Both the position numbers and the translations under genes were made by a program. Under the pieces are notes generated by a model. The model did no database searches, was not told where the DNA came from, and saw only the letters and a list, made by a program, of their open reading frames with translations. Positions 42,957 to 52,262 of a stretch of DNA of 64,000 nt are shown here, one piece after another. Location: positions 62,001 through 126,000 of the forward strand of contig NZ_CADIKC010000011.1 in NCBI RefSeq assembly GCF_902859805.1. The letters are read 5' to 3'. This stretch comes from Paraburkholderia sediminicola (GTDB lineage Bacteria; Pseudomonadota; Gammaproteobacteria; Burkholderiales; Burkholderiaceae). Position 1 is the first letter of the stretch. Each line of letters starts with the position of its first letter.

Positions 42957-43583
42957 TCATGGCGTTGTTCGGGACATGCTATGGCGAGCGGCGAATCGCT
43001 GCCACCAGTAGGTCAATTTTTCGCACCCTTCCATTAATGGAACGGCTTCAGGTGCCTGCATGAAGCATGCGAACATTGGAGCGGCGTAAAGATCGGCAAT
43101 TGTCACGTCGCCGCCAATCAGAAACTCTCGGTCGTCGGACAGCCGGGTCAATTCAGACAGACATACAGCGGCACACGGTAGCGCGGCGGTAATTTTCCGC
43201 TCATCTGCCAACCGGCCTTCGCGAGCTGAAACCACGCGTTCAACGTATATGTCCCAAACGAGCGTTCGGTAAGCATAGGAGTCCAGTATCCCAACGATCT
43301 GGTTTGCCTTGGCGCGGGCTCTCGGATCTGTCGGTTGCAGTTTGCATCCGGGAAAAACGTCGTCGATATAGCGAACAATCGCGCCGGTCTCGTAAAGATG
43401 GAAATCGCCATGCTCGAAGGCTGGAATACGGCCGAACGGGTGACGCGCCAAATGCTCCCGCGGAACACCCGTCTCTGCGAATACATCCACTTCGATCAGG
43501 TCATATTTGACCTGTTTCTCTTCCAGTGCAAGCCGGACGATCCGCACATAGACACTCCATGCGGCTCCGTATAGTTTCACCAT
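42957..43583 (-). CDS. Glutathione S-transferase family protein
   Basis: A 208-residue GST from ATG 43583 (MVKLYGAAWSVYVRIVRLAL); 48 extra upstream codons are rejected. The thioredoxin-fold N-terminal domain has NPFGRIPAF-type wording (RHPFGRIPAFEHGDFHLYET, with the glutathione-binding ET). The all-helical C-terminal domain has the GGDVTIADLY N-capping box. It conjugates glutathione to electrophiles; the substrate is unknown. It is a metabolic gene set amid secreted proteins of unknown function. Confidence 0.9.
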   Translation of the reverse strand: MVKLYGAAWSVYVRIVRLALEEKQVKYDLIEVDVFAETGVPREHLARHPFGRIPAFEHGDFHLYETGAIVRYIDDVFPGCKLQPTDPRARAKANQIVGILDSYAYRTLVWDIYVERVVSAREGRLADERKITAALPCAAVCLSELTRLSDDREFLIGGDVTIADLYAAPMFACFMQAPEAVPLMEGCEKLTYWWQRFAARHSMSRTTP

Positions 43584-43663
43584 GTCAGTAGTCGGCACAG
43601 CCCCCCCAGTCGGCCCGCGAAAATGACGGCGGCGACAACCCGCACGACTATCAAGATCCCCAT

Positions 43664-44140
43664 TCATGGAGCCGTCCCTTTTGGCGGCTTCGAACGGAAC
43701 AATCGATCGTGGGCAAACGTGTACCATTCCCCGCTCGCACTCAAGAACACGTTGTCATTGGTCCAACGAACCTCGTCGAGATCAAGTGCGTTACCGATGG
43801 ACAAAACTACCGGCTGCGGCTTCCGGAAGTCATACATGGATACTGATGGAGGTTCGGAGAAGCCGCCGACGAAGTCCTCGATGATGATGCGGTCGGCCGG
43901 TTTGTGCGCCGTATCGCCATCTGTGAAATAAGCGTAACGCGACCCGTAGAGCTGGTCGAAGTGTGTCCCCCTCAATGTCACATTAAAGGTCACGCCATCC
44001 GCCTGCGCTTTCCCAATCTTCGAAATCGACACTACGCCCGCCGTTGTCTGGATAGCATCGTGATCCGTTCCAGAAACCTGTGCGTAGCTATTCATACAGC
44101 ACGCGACGAGAAGTGTTACGACGATTGGTGACTTCAACAA
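43664..44140 (-). CDS. Small secreted protein, unknown
   Basis: A 158-residue protein with signal peptide MLKSPIVVTLLVACCMNSYA, and a beta-rich mature part (SRYAYFTDGDTAHKPADRII, then YDFRKPQPVVLSIGNALDLD). Not recognised. It lies 62 bases from another secreted gene on the same strand, so the two are probably co-transcribed. Confidence 0.6.
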   Translation of the reverse strand: MLKSPIVVTLLVACCMNSYAQVSGTDHDAIQTTAGVVSISKIGKAQADGVTFNVTLRGTHFDQLYGSRYAYFTDGDTAHKPADRIIIEDFVGGFSEPPSVSMYDFRKPQPVVLSIGNALDLDEVRWTNDNVFLSASGEWYTFAHDRLFRSKPPKGTAP

Positions 44141-44202
44141 AATGCTCCATACGACTATCGACTCGTGGTCGGAGACCGGTTCATCAAAGCACTACGGGAC
44201 GC

Positions 44203-45087
44203 CTATTCGGGTGCTATGTTCCGTTGCATCAGAAACTCCCAAGTGTCGTTCATGAGCAACGGAAAGCCGTACCACGGTGCTGACGGTACGCGGGCGTGCA
44301 ATGGCGGATGGAGGGCTTCGCAGGACGCAGCACGGCCGTACCCGACGAGTTCAGTGACGAGCGAGCTAGCGTTGCTGAGGAGGTCGTCCGGAGATAGATT
44401 CCAGATGAAGTCGGAATCTCCGCTCTGCGAATACGCCCGCAGGACTGCGCGACCGACCGACGGCGCATACCAATACACTTCCTTGCTGTAGCCGGTGACG
44501 GTGCAGTCGGCATCGCCGCATTTCTGGGCTTGCAACAGCTTGCTTGAAGAGTGCGGATTGCTTTTCGTCCAGGCAGTATTGCGCTCGATCACAAACGTAT
44601 CGAAGGTCCCAGCGCCAACATGTCGTTTCTCAGTGCCAATGACATGACTTTGTGAAATGGCGTGATAGGTGAACTGCCACTCGGCATCGCCACCAAGATG
44701 CGAGGTGAGGTCTTCTGTGAACTCGTCGGACCACTTCCTGTCCTTCGCGAGCGGGAACACAAGCAGTTTTCGCTGCCCATGCCGGGTCGCGTTGACCGAC
44801 GCATACGTGTCGGTCTGTTCTTCGATGTGTGTGATTGCACCGGGGCCGCCGATGGCATAGCTTGCAATACCTGCGGACACACCTTTAAGCGTCATGGAGG
44901 AAGACTGGGGTGATCCAATGCTGTAGCACCACGTCGTACCAGAGGCCGGTAGTGTTCTCGAAGGTGCTGTCAACACTTCGGCGGCGGTGGCGTTCAATTG
45001 CGAACTGCACAGGGCCAGGCATACCGCAGAGCAGCGCAGGAGCAGCTTGACGTGTTGCGATGGAATAGGAGACATACTCGGGCGCAC
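44203..45087 (-). CDS. Secreted protein, unknown
   Basis: A 294-residue exported protein (or 290 from the ATG four codons later, at 45075). The signal peptide ends near ATAAEVL. The mature region is beta-rich with several aromatic strands (GTTWCYSIGSPQSS, HVGAGTFDTFVIERNTAWTK), a lipocalin-like or YceI-like pattern, but no family is assigned. Four cysteines are spread over the chain. It is upstream of the 43664 gene and downstream of an Imm52-type gene. Confidence 0.6.
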   Translation of the reverse strand: MRPSMSPIPSQHVKLLLRCSAVCLALCSSQLNATAAEVLTAPSRTLPASGTTWCYSIGSPQSSSMTLKGVSAGIASYAIGGPGAITHIEEQTDTYASVNATRHGQRKLLVFPLAKDRKWSDEFTEDLTSHLGGDAEWQFTYHAISQSHVIGTEKRHVGAGTFDTFVIERNTAWTKSNPHSSSKLLQAQKCGDADCTVTGYSKEVYWYAPSVGRAVLRAYSQSGDSDFIWNLSPDDLLSNASSLVTELVGYGRAASCEALHPPLHARVPSAPWYGFPLLMNDTWEFLMQRNIAPE

Positions 45088-45241
45088 GTATTAAGCAGGA
45101 GTGCATCATGCCAGCAAAACGTCAGAACCGAAAACGTCTGCAGCGGAATATGCGAAACGCATGAGTGAAACGACCGAATAAAGCCAGCGTCGTCTGTGCC
45201 GGCGCCCCCCTACAGCGAACAGCCCCGATGTTTATGCCTAG

Positions 45242-45982
45242 CTACAAGTCAGTGAACAATGGCAATAAGCCCCGATCAACCATGGATGTCTCTACTGCAT
45301 TGGCGATTTTTACGTGCCCAGGATTGGTGGCCGAAAAAGGTTCGTCGACGACGCTCGCGATGATGGTGCCTCTCTGGTGTTCACCATCGATTACGGGAAT
45401 CAGAGCGGGCGCTTCAGGGAGCTGAGGTGCCGTAAGAACGAGTGGCAAGTAAAGCATCCAGCCGACTCCAGGCCGCGTCTCGAACGCCTTGTGGTCGAAG
45501 AAGTATCCGGATGGTCCGACCTGGACGCTGGAAGCGGACCAGATACGGGCCGCCTCCGAAACAAGATCAACTACCGTGGCGAAGTGCCGGAAGGCAGCGA
45601 TGTCGAAGACCTTGAGATCCAGACAACACAGTTGACGATTAATTACATGCGCATCGCAGAGAATCGCCCCGCCGTCTTCATAAACACCGTTCCAGACCGA
45701 TAACGATCGTGCGATGTGACGGCCAGCTCGGCGAGAGCGATTCGCTACGGCGATCGCGGCACTTGTCGGTCCGTTTGCGTCGAACGCGATGTTGCGAAGG
45801 GTAGCTTTCTTATTGGATGCAACCGGATGCCACTTCTCGATTGGCAGCCCGGCTCGCGTAAGGACGCTCGCGAATCGCCAGAGGCGGCCATACGCGTCCT
45901 CGATTGCAGGCAGTTGCGGCTCAGCCAGGCGGTAGGTCAGTTCGATGTTGAGACTATGCTCTTCCGACACCTGAGTTTGCAT
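45242..45982 (-). CDS. Immunity protein 52 (Imm52) family
   Basis: A 246-residue cytosolic protein. The N-terminus (NIELTYRLAEPQLPAIEDAY, GRLWRFASVLTRAGLPIEKW) and the central AAFRHFATVVDLVSEAARIW fit Imm52, an immunity family of polymorphic toxin and T6SS loci. No cognate toxin domain is visible next to it. It starts 15 bases after the stop of a formylglycine-enzyme-like gene and is probably in one transcript with it. Family assignment is from memory of sequence style. Confidence 0.62.
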   Translation of the reverse strand: MQTQVSEEHSLNIELTYRLAEPQLPAIEDAYGRLWRFASVLTRAGLPIEKWHPVASNKKATLRNIAFDANGPTSAAIAVANRSRRAGRHIARSLSVWNGVYEDGGAILCDAHVINRQLCCLDLKVFDIAAFRHFATVVDLVSEAARIWSASSVQVGPSGYFFDHKAFETRPGVGWMLYLPLVLTAPQLPEAPALIPVIDGEHQRGTIIASVVDEPFSATNPGHVKIANAVETSMVDRGLLPLFTDL

Positions 45983-45997
45983 CTACGCGGCCTCCTT

Positions 45998-47077
45998 TCA
46001 CTGCCTGACTGGCTCGGCCTGGTTGAGCGCGCAGCGAAAGCCGAGACCGGCCTTCGCGGTGTCAGGTGCGAAGCCGATACGGTCGATGACGAGATGAATC
46101 CGGCTGTCAGTCCCATAGCGCACGCTTCGAAGCGTGCCCGCTGACGGTCCGCGCGGGTTGCGTTTCGGGCTGTGGCTATAGTAGTTCGGGTCGAACCAGT
46201 CGTAAGTCCACTCCCTGCCGTAACCGAACACGTCCGACATGCCCAGTCGGTTCTCGCCGTATGTGCCCACGGGTCGACTGATTATCGGCTCCGGACTGGT
46301 TCCCTCTCCCTTTGCCGTAATCAGATCGTCCATCTGTGTGAGGTTGTATTTGCCGTCTACGACAGGCACTTCTGTGCTTGGAATCACCCACATTTCGCCG
46401 CGCGAGCGCGCTGCGTATTCCCATTGTGCCTCGGTGGGCAGATCCAACGGCATCCCGGTGACCTCGCCAGCCCACTTGCAGAAGTCCCTTGACTGCTGCC
46501 AAGTCACGAACGAAGCAGGAAAGTCGGGAAATCGGAACTGCAGCTCGTAGGCGTTCGGGATACCGATCGGTGGCAAATGGCTCGCCCTCGTGTACAGGTC
46601 GAAATCCGCAAACGTGATGCGGTGTCTCAGCACCGAGTAGCTATCCAAATCCACGCTATGCGCCGGCGCCGCGCCGTTATTGGCGGAGTAAGGCAACTTC
46701 TCCCGCGAAAACTGCGGGCCAAAGTCACCCATCAGAAACTGGCCGCCCTTCACGGACACGAGTTCGCCGCGCACCTTATCCTTGAACTTTGCCAGTTCTT
46801 CATCCGATGGAGGCGGCAAGCCTTTCAGGTAATCCTCGAGAATGCGAACCGTATCGTCGTAGGGCTTGCCGTAGCCCCAGTTGAGCATCAGGCTCAGAGG
46901 TTCCCAAGTATCTCGCTTTGGCGACGGAGTGGTAATTGCACTGATCAGCCGGTCTTTGTCAGCTGGAGCTTTCCAGTCGATTTTCTGTGCAACAGCGTAG
47001 CCTGAGACCATCATAAATGCGCCCACGATGCATATCGCGCCCGTCATTTTTTGCGTGCGATGATAAGAATAACCCAC
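45998..47077 (-). CDS. Exported formylglycine-generating-enzyme-like (SUMF1-fold) protein 1
   Basis: A 359-residue protein with an N-terminal hydrophobic signal (about residues 12-30, ending YAVAQ). After a helical linker the SUMF1/FGE fold begins at LVSVKGGQFLMGDFG. Key blocks are RITFADFDLYT, PTEAQWEYAARSRG and the terminal LGFRCAL. The two copper-binding cysteines of true FGE are not seen, so sulfatase maturation is unlikely. It looks like the T6SS-associated FGE-fold accessory or immunity group. A second homologue lies at 61309. Confidence 0.78.
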   Translation of the reverse strand: MGYSYHRTQKMTGAICIVGAFMMVSGYAVAQKIDWKAPADKDRLISAITTPSPKRDTWEPLSLMLNWGYGKPYDDTVRILEDYLKGLPPPSDEELAKFKDKVRGELVSVKGGQFLMGDFGPQFSREKLPYSANNGAAPAHSVDLDSYSVLRHRITFADFDLYTRASHLPPIGIPNAYELQFRFPDFPASFVTWQQSRDFCKWAGEVTGMPLDLPTEAQWEYAARSRGEMWVIPSTEVPVVDGKYNLTQMDDLITAKGEGTSPEPIISRPVGTYGENRLGMSDVFGYGREWTYDWFDPNYYSHSPKRNPRGPSAGTLRSVRYGTDSRIHLVIDRIGFAPDTAKAGLGFRCALNQAEPVRQ

Positions 47078-47401
47078 GCATTACCCCTTTGTTCTTTGTT
47101 AAACCGCTGTTGTCGACCTAAGCGTTGCGCTTCGTGCTATAGGACCTTGTCGGCCTAGCCAGCTTTCTGACCATTATTTGGGCACGACTGCCTAATGCTC
47201 GGGCCGCTCGCCTGCTCAAGAATGTTTCGGTACCGTCGCATACCCCCAAATTTGCCTTGCAGAATATCACTGCACATCGTTATCACTGCTCGATCCACAC
47301 TTTTAATGCGCTTGGCATATTCGCCTCGGGTGTCGCTCGCGAAGTCGTTCTGCCGAGCCATTTGCCGCTACTATTCGAGCGATACATTCAAGCAAACGAT
47401 A

Positions 47402-48031
47402 ATGGCAGAGACAATCCCACTTCAACGTGACGGCCGCGCATTGGCGATCAAAGTACTCGAAGGAACAATCGAATACTACCGGGTGGCCGTCACCATTCCG
47501 GCAAACCAGGGCCGTGTGCGTTTCCTTCTGGACGGAACGAGAATCGACGGCGAACTGCGGTGGCTCCAAGCTGACTCGCAAGCGCTGCGGACGATGGCCG
47601 ACGAACGCCTGCGGGTGACGGCCGGTATCTATCAGAAGGCCGATGGCACGCACGAGCTAGACTGGTTGATCTGCAAAGGATTTCCGACCGTCGCGCGCGA
47701 ATCGCGCGAGGCCCTTATACGGCAAACATGGCGAGAGATACCAACAACGTTGAAGTTTTTGGGCTTCGGCTCGGCCGTCGCAGGCCTTATGTTTCTTCTG
47801 ATGCTCAAAGTCCCATCCGGTTGGGCGCCTCTCTTTGGAATCGCAGGAGTATTGGCCGTCTGCGTCGCCGCATTCGCGTTGGTGATGGGAATTGGCGAAA
47901 TCGCAACGCTATGGAATTGCTTCCGGCGTCGCCGTGTACTCGAGCTCATGGAGTCGGTGAGGGGTAGGTATCTCACTCAATCGGCAGTGCCAGCGCACGA
48001 GCACTCAACTGGAGAGTTTCATGTCAGCTGA
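47402..48031 (+). CDS. Two-TM membrane protein
   Basis: 209 residues from ATG 47402; 69 upstream in-frame codons are rejected. The N-terminal half is a beta-rich soluble domain (EGTIEYYRVAVTIPANQGRV). Two close hydrophobic segments follow (LGFGSAVAGLMFLLML and LFGIAGVLAVCVAAFALVMG), then a basic tail WNCFRRRRVLELMESVRGR. It overlaps the next gene by 11 bases, suggesting the two products act together. Family unknown. Confidence 0.68.
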   Translation: MAETIPLQRDGRALAIKVLEGTIEYYRVAVTIPANQGRVRFLLDGTRIDGELRWLQADSQALRTMADERLRVTAGIYQKADGTHELDWLICKGFPTVARESREALIRQTWREIPTTLKFLGFGSAVAGLMFLLMLKVPSGWAPLFGIAGVLAVCVAAFALVMGIGEIATLWNCFRRRRVLELMESVRGRYLTQSAVPAHEHSTGEFHVS

Positions 48032-48638
48032 ATTACCCGCAATCAGGCGGATTGAGGGTCGTCTGAAAGATGTCACGCTGGATACGTTTAACGCTTTTTC
48101 GAGCACGTCTTTCATGGAGTTCGCGACCTACAGGTTTGAGCTAGCAGGGGAAAAGCTGGCGTTTTTTACCGGCCACTGGCAATGGCAGCCGGAACCTTTT
48201 CTTGCAGAAGGCGACCGCGTAGTGGTTGCCGTGCTGGACGAGGTGCTAGGTGGCGAAAAACGCGTGTACGCGCTGCAGAATGTCGAAGACGAATGCAATT
48301 ACGTGGCTCACTATCGGTGGCAAGGCATGGACGCGCGCACTGCCGCAACACGCATTCCACCGAAGAGCGAGCATCGCTACATGTTCGCCGTCACTGCGTT
48401 GCTACTGACGATGTTCCTGCTTTTTGCCGTGGCGCAGCGGAAGGACCCATCGATGGTCGCCGTCTTCTCATTTGGCTTACTCGCTGTCTGGTTCGCCGTC
48501 GGTATCCCCTTCTTTACGTTGCGCTGGCGCTGGCATGCCGGCTTTCCGACGCGGCGGCAACGGATCGTCGCCGCCGTCTACACGCTCCTTAATCTCGGCT
48601 CGCCGCTCTCGCCCAGCCGGGACATTCAGTCAGTGTAG
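48021..48638 (+). CDS. Two-TM membrane protein, paralogue B
   Basis: A 205-residue protein; GGAGAG lies ahead of its ATG inside the preceding gene. The soluble beta-rich domain contains FLAEGDRVVVAVLDEVLGG. Two hydrophobic segments at about 112-130 and 138-160 are followed by WHAGFPTRRQRIVAAVYTLL. This tail and the LAEGD block match the protein at 42104, so they share ancestry. Probably an inner-membrane protein; an immunity-like role fits the context but is unproven. Confidence 0.72.
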   Translation: MSAELPAIRRIEGRLKDVTLDTFNAFSSTSFMEFATYRFELAGEKLAFFTGHWQWQPEPFLAEGDRVVVAVLDEVLGGEKRVYALQNVEDECNYVAHYRWQGMDARTAATRIPPKSEHRYMFAVTALLLTMFLLFAVAQRKDPSMVAVFSFGLLAVWFAVGIPFFTLRWRWHAGFPTRRQRIVAAVYTLLNLGSPLSPSRDIQSV

Positions 48639-49169
48639 TCACGAGGTGCGCCAAACGATCGCTGGCTGGAGCGTGCTATCGATACAGTCAAGACCGCTAT
48701 CCGCAGCGATGGATCGCTGCGACTGTCTGCGTCATGCGCTCGCGCTTCTTAGCCTCGCATGCTGCGATCGACATCGGGACGATGGATCCACCTGCGTATC
48801 GGGATTCGACGGACCGCCTGTAGCTGGCATCGCGGCGCGCTTCCCCAGCGGCAATCCTTTTCTTCGGACGTTCCCTGCAGTCCGGCAGTTGTGCAATCTT
48901 GCTGCTGACCTGGTCATCCAATTTCTGCTAGGCAATCACCCTGTCTCGCCAGACACAAAAATTCAGGCTCAGTTGGCCGCGTGCTGATAGCCGTGACCGT
49001 GCCAATCGGGCTCGTAGTTCTGCTGCTGGTGCTTGTAGGCGGTGGCTTCAGCACCCTGGCAAGCTGAAAGGCGCCACGATTTACTGTATCGCGCGATCGG
49101 CTCCGATGCGGCTGCATGCTATTCTGCCTCGGAGCAGACGCATGCCAATGCGGGGAAACCGGAGAACGA
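48639..49169. other. Gene-poor 531-base gap with a short decayed frame
   Basis: No intact gene is supported. On the reverse strand 48969-49118 is open for about 50 codons without a start (ending YKHQQQNYEPDWHGHGYQHA), possibly the remnant of a protein C-terminus. Other ORFs here are overlapping and unconvincing. Confidence 0.4.
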
Positions 49170-49460
49170 ATGGAAGTTTTGTTTGCCGCAGACGTGGCTG
49201 TCAAAGAAGCAGTGCCTGCTGTGGTGTCACGCCATCGGTCGGCCGGAGTCCTGACCTGGGGGCTCTTACAACTGATTGAGGCCGAGGTGTTCGCAGAAAT
49301 CGCTGCGACCGGCAAGCACAGCAGCGGGATCCTCGCGATGCTAAGCGCGCCGGTGACACTTGAGTATCTGAAAGTCGGCCGAGCGGTATCGTTCGACGGT
49401 CACGATTTTGTACCTCCTATGTTTGGCGCGATCGAGCAGGCGTGGCGCCACGTCAACTGA
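49170..49460 (+). CDS. Small protein of unknown function
   Basis: 96 residues from ATG 49170, preceded by GGAG. It begins MEVLFAADVAVKEAVPAVVS, is alanine-rich and probably helical, without signal peptide or membrane segment. Six bases separate its stop from the next start, so it is co-translated with the 49467 gene. Not recognised. Confidence 0.5.
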   Translation: MEVLFAADVAVKEAVPAVVSRHRSAGVLTWGLLQLIEAEVFAEIAATGKHSSGILAMLSAPVTLEYLKVGRAVSFDGHDFVPPMFGAIEQAWRHVN

Positions 49461-49466
49461 AGCACA

Positions 49467-49886
49467 ATGATCACCAGCACGATACAGTTCACGGTTGGCG
49501 CACCCTGCCATTGGGCAGGTATGGGCGACTATGTCCTCTTATCACCCGACCAAAGCTACAAGGTGTCCCTGCGTTACGTAGGAGAGCCGCCGCAGGGCGA
49601 CTCGTATCACCTCATCGATATCGCCGGCCGACGTTTTCCGGGGTACGCGTGGGGCTCCATGTTCACAATCTCTGCCTGCTCGCGTTTCGTAGCGTTCAGC
49701 TGGATGCCGGAGATGTTTGAGCGTCTGACGGTGGTTGCTGATGTCAGACGAAGGAGATACTGCGTGCTACCGCAATACATCTATGAGCCGCATTTCGTCG
49801 GCGAGACGGTTTTCGGCCGGACCACTCGCGACGGTGTCGGTGAAGGGTCCCGTCTCGACGATCTTCAGGCATGGCACAGCTTCTGA
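49467..49886 (+). CDS. Hypothetical beta-rich protein
   Basis: A 139-residue protein (MITSTIQFTVGAPCHWAGMG). It looks beta-rich, with many aromatics (FPGYAWGSMFTISACSRFVA, FSWMPEMFERLTVVADVRRR). There is no signal peptide. The pattern recalls small cytosolic immunity proteins that act as toxin lids, but no family is named. It is second in a two-gene unit with 49170. Confidence 0.55.
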   Translation: MITSTIQFTVGAPCHWAGMGDYVLLSPDQSYKVSLRYVGEPPQGDSYHLIDIAGRRFPGYAWGSMFTISACSRFVAFSWMPEMFERLTVVADVRRRRYCVLPQYIYEPHFVGETVFGRTTRDGVGEGSRLDDLQAWHSF

Positions 49887-49928
49887 TCGACACACCCGGT
49901 CTGTCACCTCATCCGGGATGTCTCTCTG

Positions 49929-50336
49929 CTACCAGTTGGCGGCCGTCAGCAGATCTTTGAGAAACCTGTTTTGAACTTTGCGGAGATCGAATACGCACTG
50001 CTCGTATAAGGCGGGATACATTGTGCCGTCCGGACTCTTCTCCCAGTTCGCACCGGCGTCGCGCTGCAATTCACAGAATCTCACCGCCGCGTCTTGGGCC
50101 GACATGTAGTCATCAAGCATTCTCGCGTGTGGGTTGCCGGGCGGAATTCTCATCCGTATTTTCTTGTATAGCGCCCTGTTTTGAGCGCCCATATCCGCTC
50201 GCAGTCCCCCAAAGCAAACGGCGTCGGAATAGCCACCGCCCAGATGTTTAAGGCATTCAGCGTCGGTCTTCGCTGACCCACTGTTGGCAAAGACCGCGAT
50301 GGCAATGAAAAAAAATTTTGTGATGGGTTTCAACAT
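49929..50336 (-). CDS. LprI-like (DUF1311) secreted protein
   Basis: 135 residues from ATG 50336; the longer frame adds 23 unlikely residues. Signal peptide MLKPITKFFFIAIAVFANSG is cleaved near SAKTDA. The mature part shows the LprI pattern: CLKHLGGGYSDAVCFGG, then FCELQRDAG...DGTMYPALYEQCVFDL, with paired Cys. LprI proteins inhibit lysozymes, so a periplasmic defence role against muramidase-type toxins is plausible. Confidence 0.72.
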   Translation of the reverse strand: MLKPITKFFFIAIAVFANSGSAKTDAECLKHLGGGYSDAVCFGGLRADMGAQNRALYKKIRMRIPPGNPHARMLDDYMSAQDAAVRFCELQRDAGANWEKSPDGTMYPALYEQCVFDLRKVQNRFLKDLLTAANW

Positions 50337-50551
50337 GGACCCCACTGCATGTGTTTCGGCGAATCGGATAGACTGATTTGGGCGAGCATTTGAATATATA
50401 TCCACAACGCATTATCCGGTTGCGCTAGAGGGATCATAGCGTCCGTGAGCCGTCGATAACTATTAACATCACGCACTGAGGAGCAACCGGAACTTTCCAA
50501 TGGAGCAAAGGAGCACCTCGTCGCATATAAATACCTGTCATCCTGCAACCC

Positions 50552-51610
50552 ATGACCCGCATAATCTCGCTGCTTCTCGCCGTCAGCCTACTCGCTGCGT
50601 GCTCACGATCACAAACCGCCCCTGCAGCCGATCACGCGCATTCGCCGTACACGTGCGTGCATGAAACTGATCACCTGCCTGCTATCGAGTCGCAAGCTGA
50701 CCAGCTCTATCGCTATGGCAAGTATCTCGAGAATAAACTTTCTTCGCGCCCCGGCGACTTAACTCTCGATCGCTTCACGGAGATCGCCCGCTACTACCGG
50801 CTTGCCGCCGCCTATGGCGACTATCGCGCGAATCTGGCGCTCATAGATCTTCTGTATCAAGTAAAAGATGACGGATACGATAACGTCTCAACACCCTCGC
50901 GTAAGCAGCGCGAGGATGAGTCCGCACGGTTACTGCGCCAGCTCGTCGCGGAAAATATCCCGGCGGGATTTGATCGCCAAGGCGGCTTCGCCAGTCAAGA
51001 GTGGAACCTGCCGGCCGCGCTGTCCTACTACCGCAAGGCGGCCGACCTCGGCAACCCGCATGCTCAATTCGAGGCCGCAGAAATGCTGAACCCGTCCACG
51101 ATCATCGGCACGACGGTCAAGGCGACCCGCGAAGACGCGGAGGTGGCGGATTCCCTATATCGCTGCGCCGCAGAACAAGGATATGGCGATGCGATCTCGA
51201 CCATTGGGCGAGCGCTCCTGCAAGACGGCAAACGGAACGAAGCGATTCAGGTCTTCCACAGAGGCATTGCGAAGGGCGATGTGGGTTCCGCTTCCGCGCT
51301 CGAAGATCTATTCGCCGAACAGCAGAAGTCAAGCAAGGGTACGAGTGCGGACGCGGAACGCGTGAGCCGTTATGAAGCAATCCGCATATTTCTGATCGAC
51401 CACCGGAACGCAGGCGCCACTCTTCCGGACGTCGAAAAGATCGTGCCGCTGCCGCCCGCACCATTACCTGCATGGAACGGGACGTTTCAGTGGGCCCTCG
51501 ACAATGCGACGGCGAACGCAAACCCGCCGGACAAGCCGTCGGAGCAACTAGTGCAGCAATTAAGCCGGGACAAGCATCTCGATCCTCATACGGGCCTGCT
51601 ACCGGTGTAA
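50552..51610 (+). CDS. Sel1/TPR-like lipoprotein
   Basis: A 352-residue lipoprotein: MTRIISLLLAVSLLAACSRS has lipobox LLAAC. The body has repeated helical hairpins of Sel1 type (ARYYRLAAAYGDYRANLALI, AALSYYRKAADLGNPHAQFE, LYRCAAEQGYGDAISTIGRA). The C-terminal 80 residues form a separate domain with PPAPLPAWNGTFQWALDN. Sel1-repeat lipoproteins next to T6SS lipase effectors can be immunity proteins (Tli5/TplE-type cases), so this role is plausible. Confidence 0.75.
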   Translation: MTRIISLLLAVSLLAACSRSQTAPAADHAHSPYTCVHETDHLPAIESQADQLYRYGKYLENKLSSRPGDLTLDRFTEIARYYRLAAAYGDYRANLALIDLLYQVKDDGYDNVSTPSRKQREDESARLLRQLVAENIPAGFDRQGGFASQEWNLPAALSYYRKAADLGNPHAQFEAAEMLNPSTIIGTTVKATREDAEVADSLYRCAAEQGYGDAISTIGRALLQDGKRNEAIQVFHRGIAKGDVGSASALEDLFAEQQKSSKGTSADAERVSRYEAIRIFLIDHRNAGATLPDVEKIVPLPPAPLPAWNGTFQWALDNATANANPPDKPSEQLVQQLSRDKHLDPHTGLLPV

Positions 51611-52262
51611 TGACCTGCAACTTCCGCGGTTGGCCAACGCCCAAATCAACGGACGAAGCGTGCCAATGTTGATCATTGACATGCAATGGTGTCGGAGAGT
51701 GGCTTTGCGCTTGGGGTAAAGCAATTCACATGTCGCCAGAGATACGCTGCGCTCGGCCCCGTTGATGCTGGCATCTCAATGGTTTATACGGTGCTCGCCC
51801 GATCGCTCAATAGATCAATATTTCCAGTTACCGCGAGGTTATCAATAAAATAAGAAAAATTTTCCGAAATGCGAAAAGCATCAATTCTCATTGATTAAAT
51901 GACTCGATTTAACGTTCTCAAGCTAATCTTCATTTGCTTCTCTCCTGAGATGTTTTGTAGAATCGCCGCGACAATGCGAAGCGTATTGAATAAAAACTTG
52001 GATCGGGGTTTTGGAGCGCGAAATCAACAAGTTGGCAAACTACGCTACTGATGCAAAGAACCCAGCCTGGATTAAGTAGGTAGACGCTAATTGCAAAAAA
52101 GGGCGCGTAACAGGCACTAGGAAGAGGAAAACGGTTGCGTTGCCAGATTGAATTTCTACAAAAACTGACAGGTACTCAGCCAGCCCCGTTCGAGCCTCGC
52201 CTCTATTGGCGATTTCGTCCGGTGGTTCCTAGTCTCCACACAGCTTTGAGCTCGACACACCA
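51611..52262. other. AT-rich 652-base intergenic region
   Basis: No gene is supported. Bases around 51,790-51,970 are clearly richer in A and T than the rest of the window, with runs such as AATAAAATAAGAAAAATTTT, which suggests foreign DNA or a strong promoter zone. The gene at 52263 begins right after it. Confidence 0.5.

Noticed and set aside
48639..49169. Several 60-130 codon ORFs in the gap after the membrane-protein pair
   Set aside because: They overlap each other on both strands and show no motif; only a start-less 50-codon reverse frame looks possibly relic.
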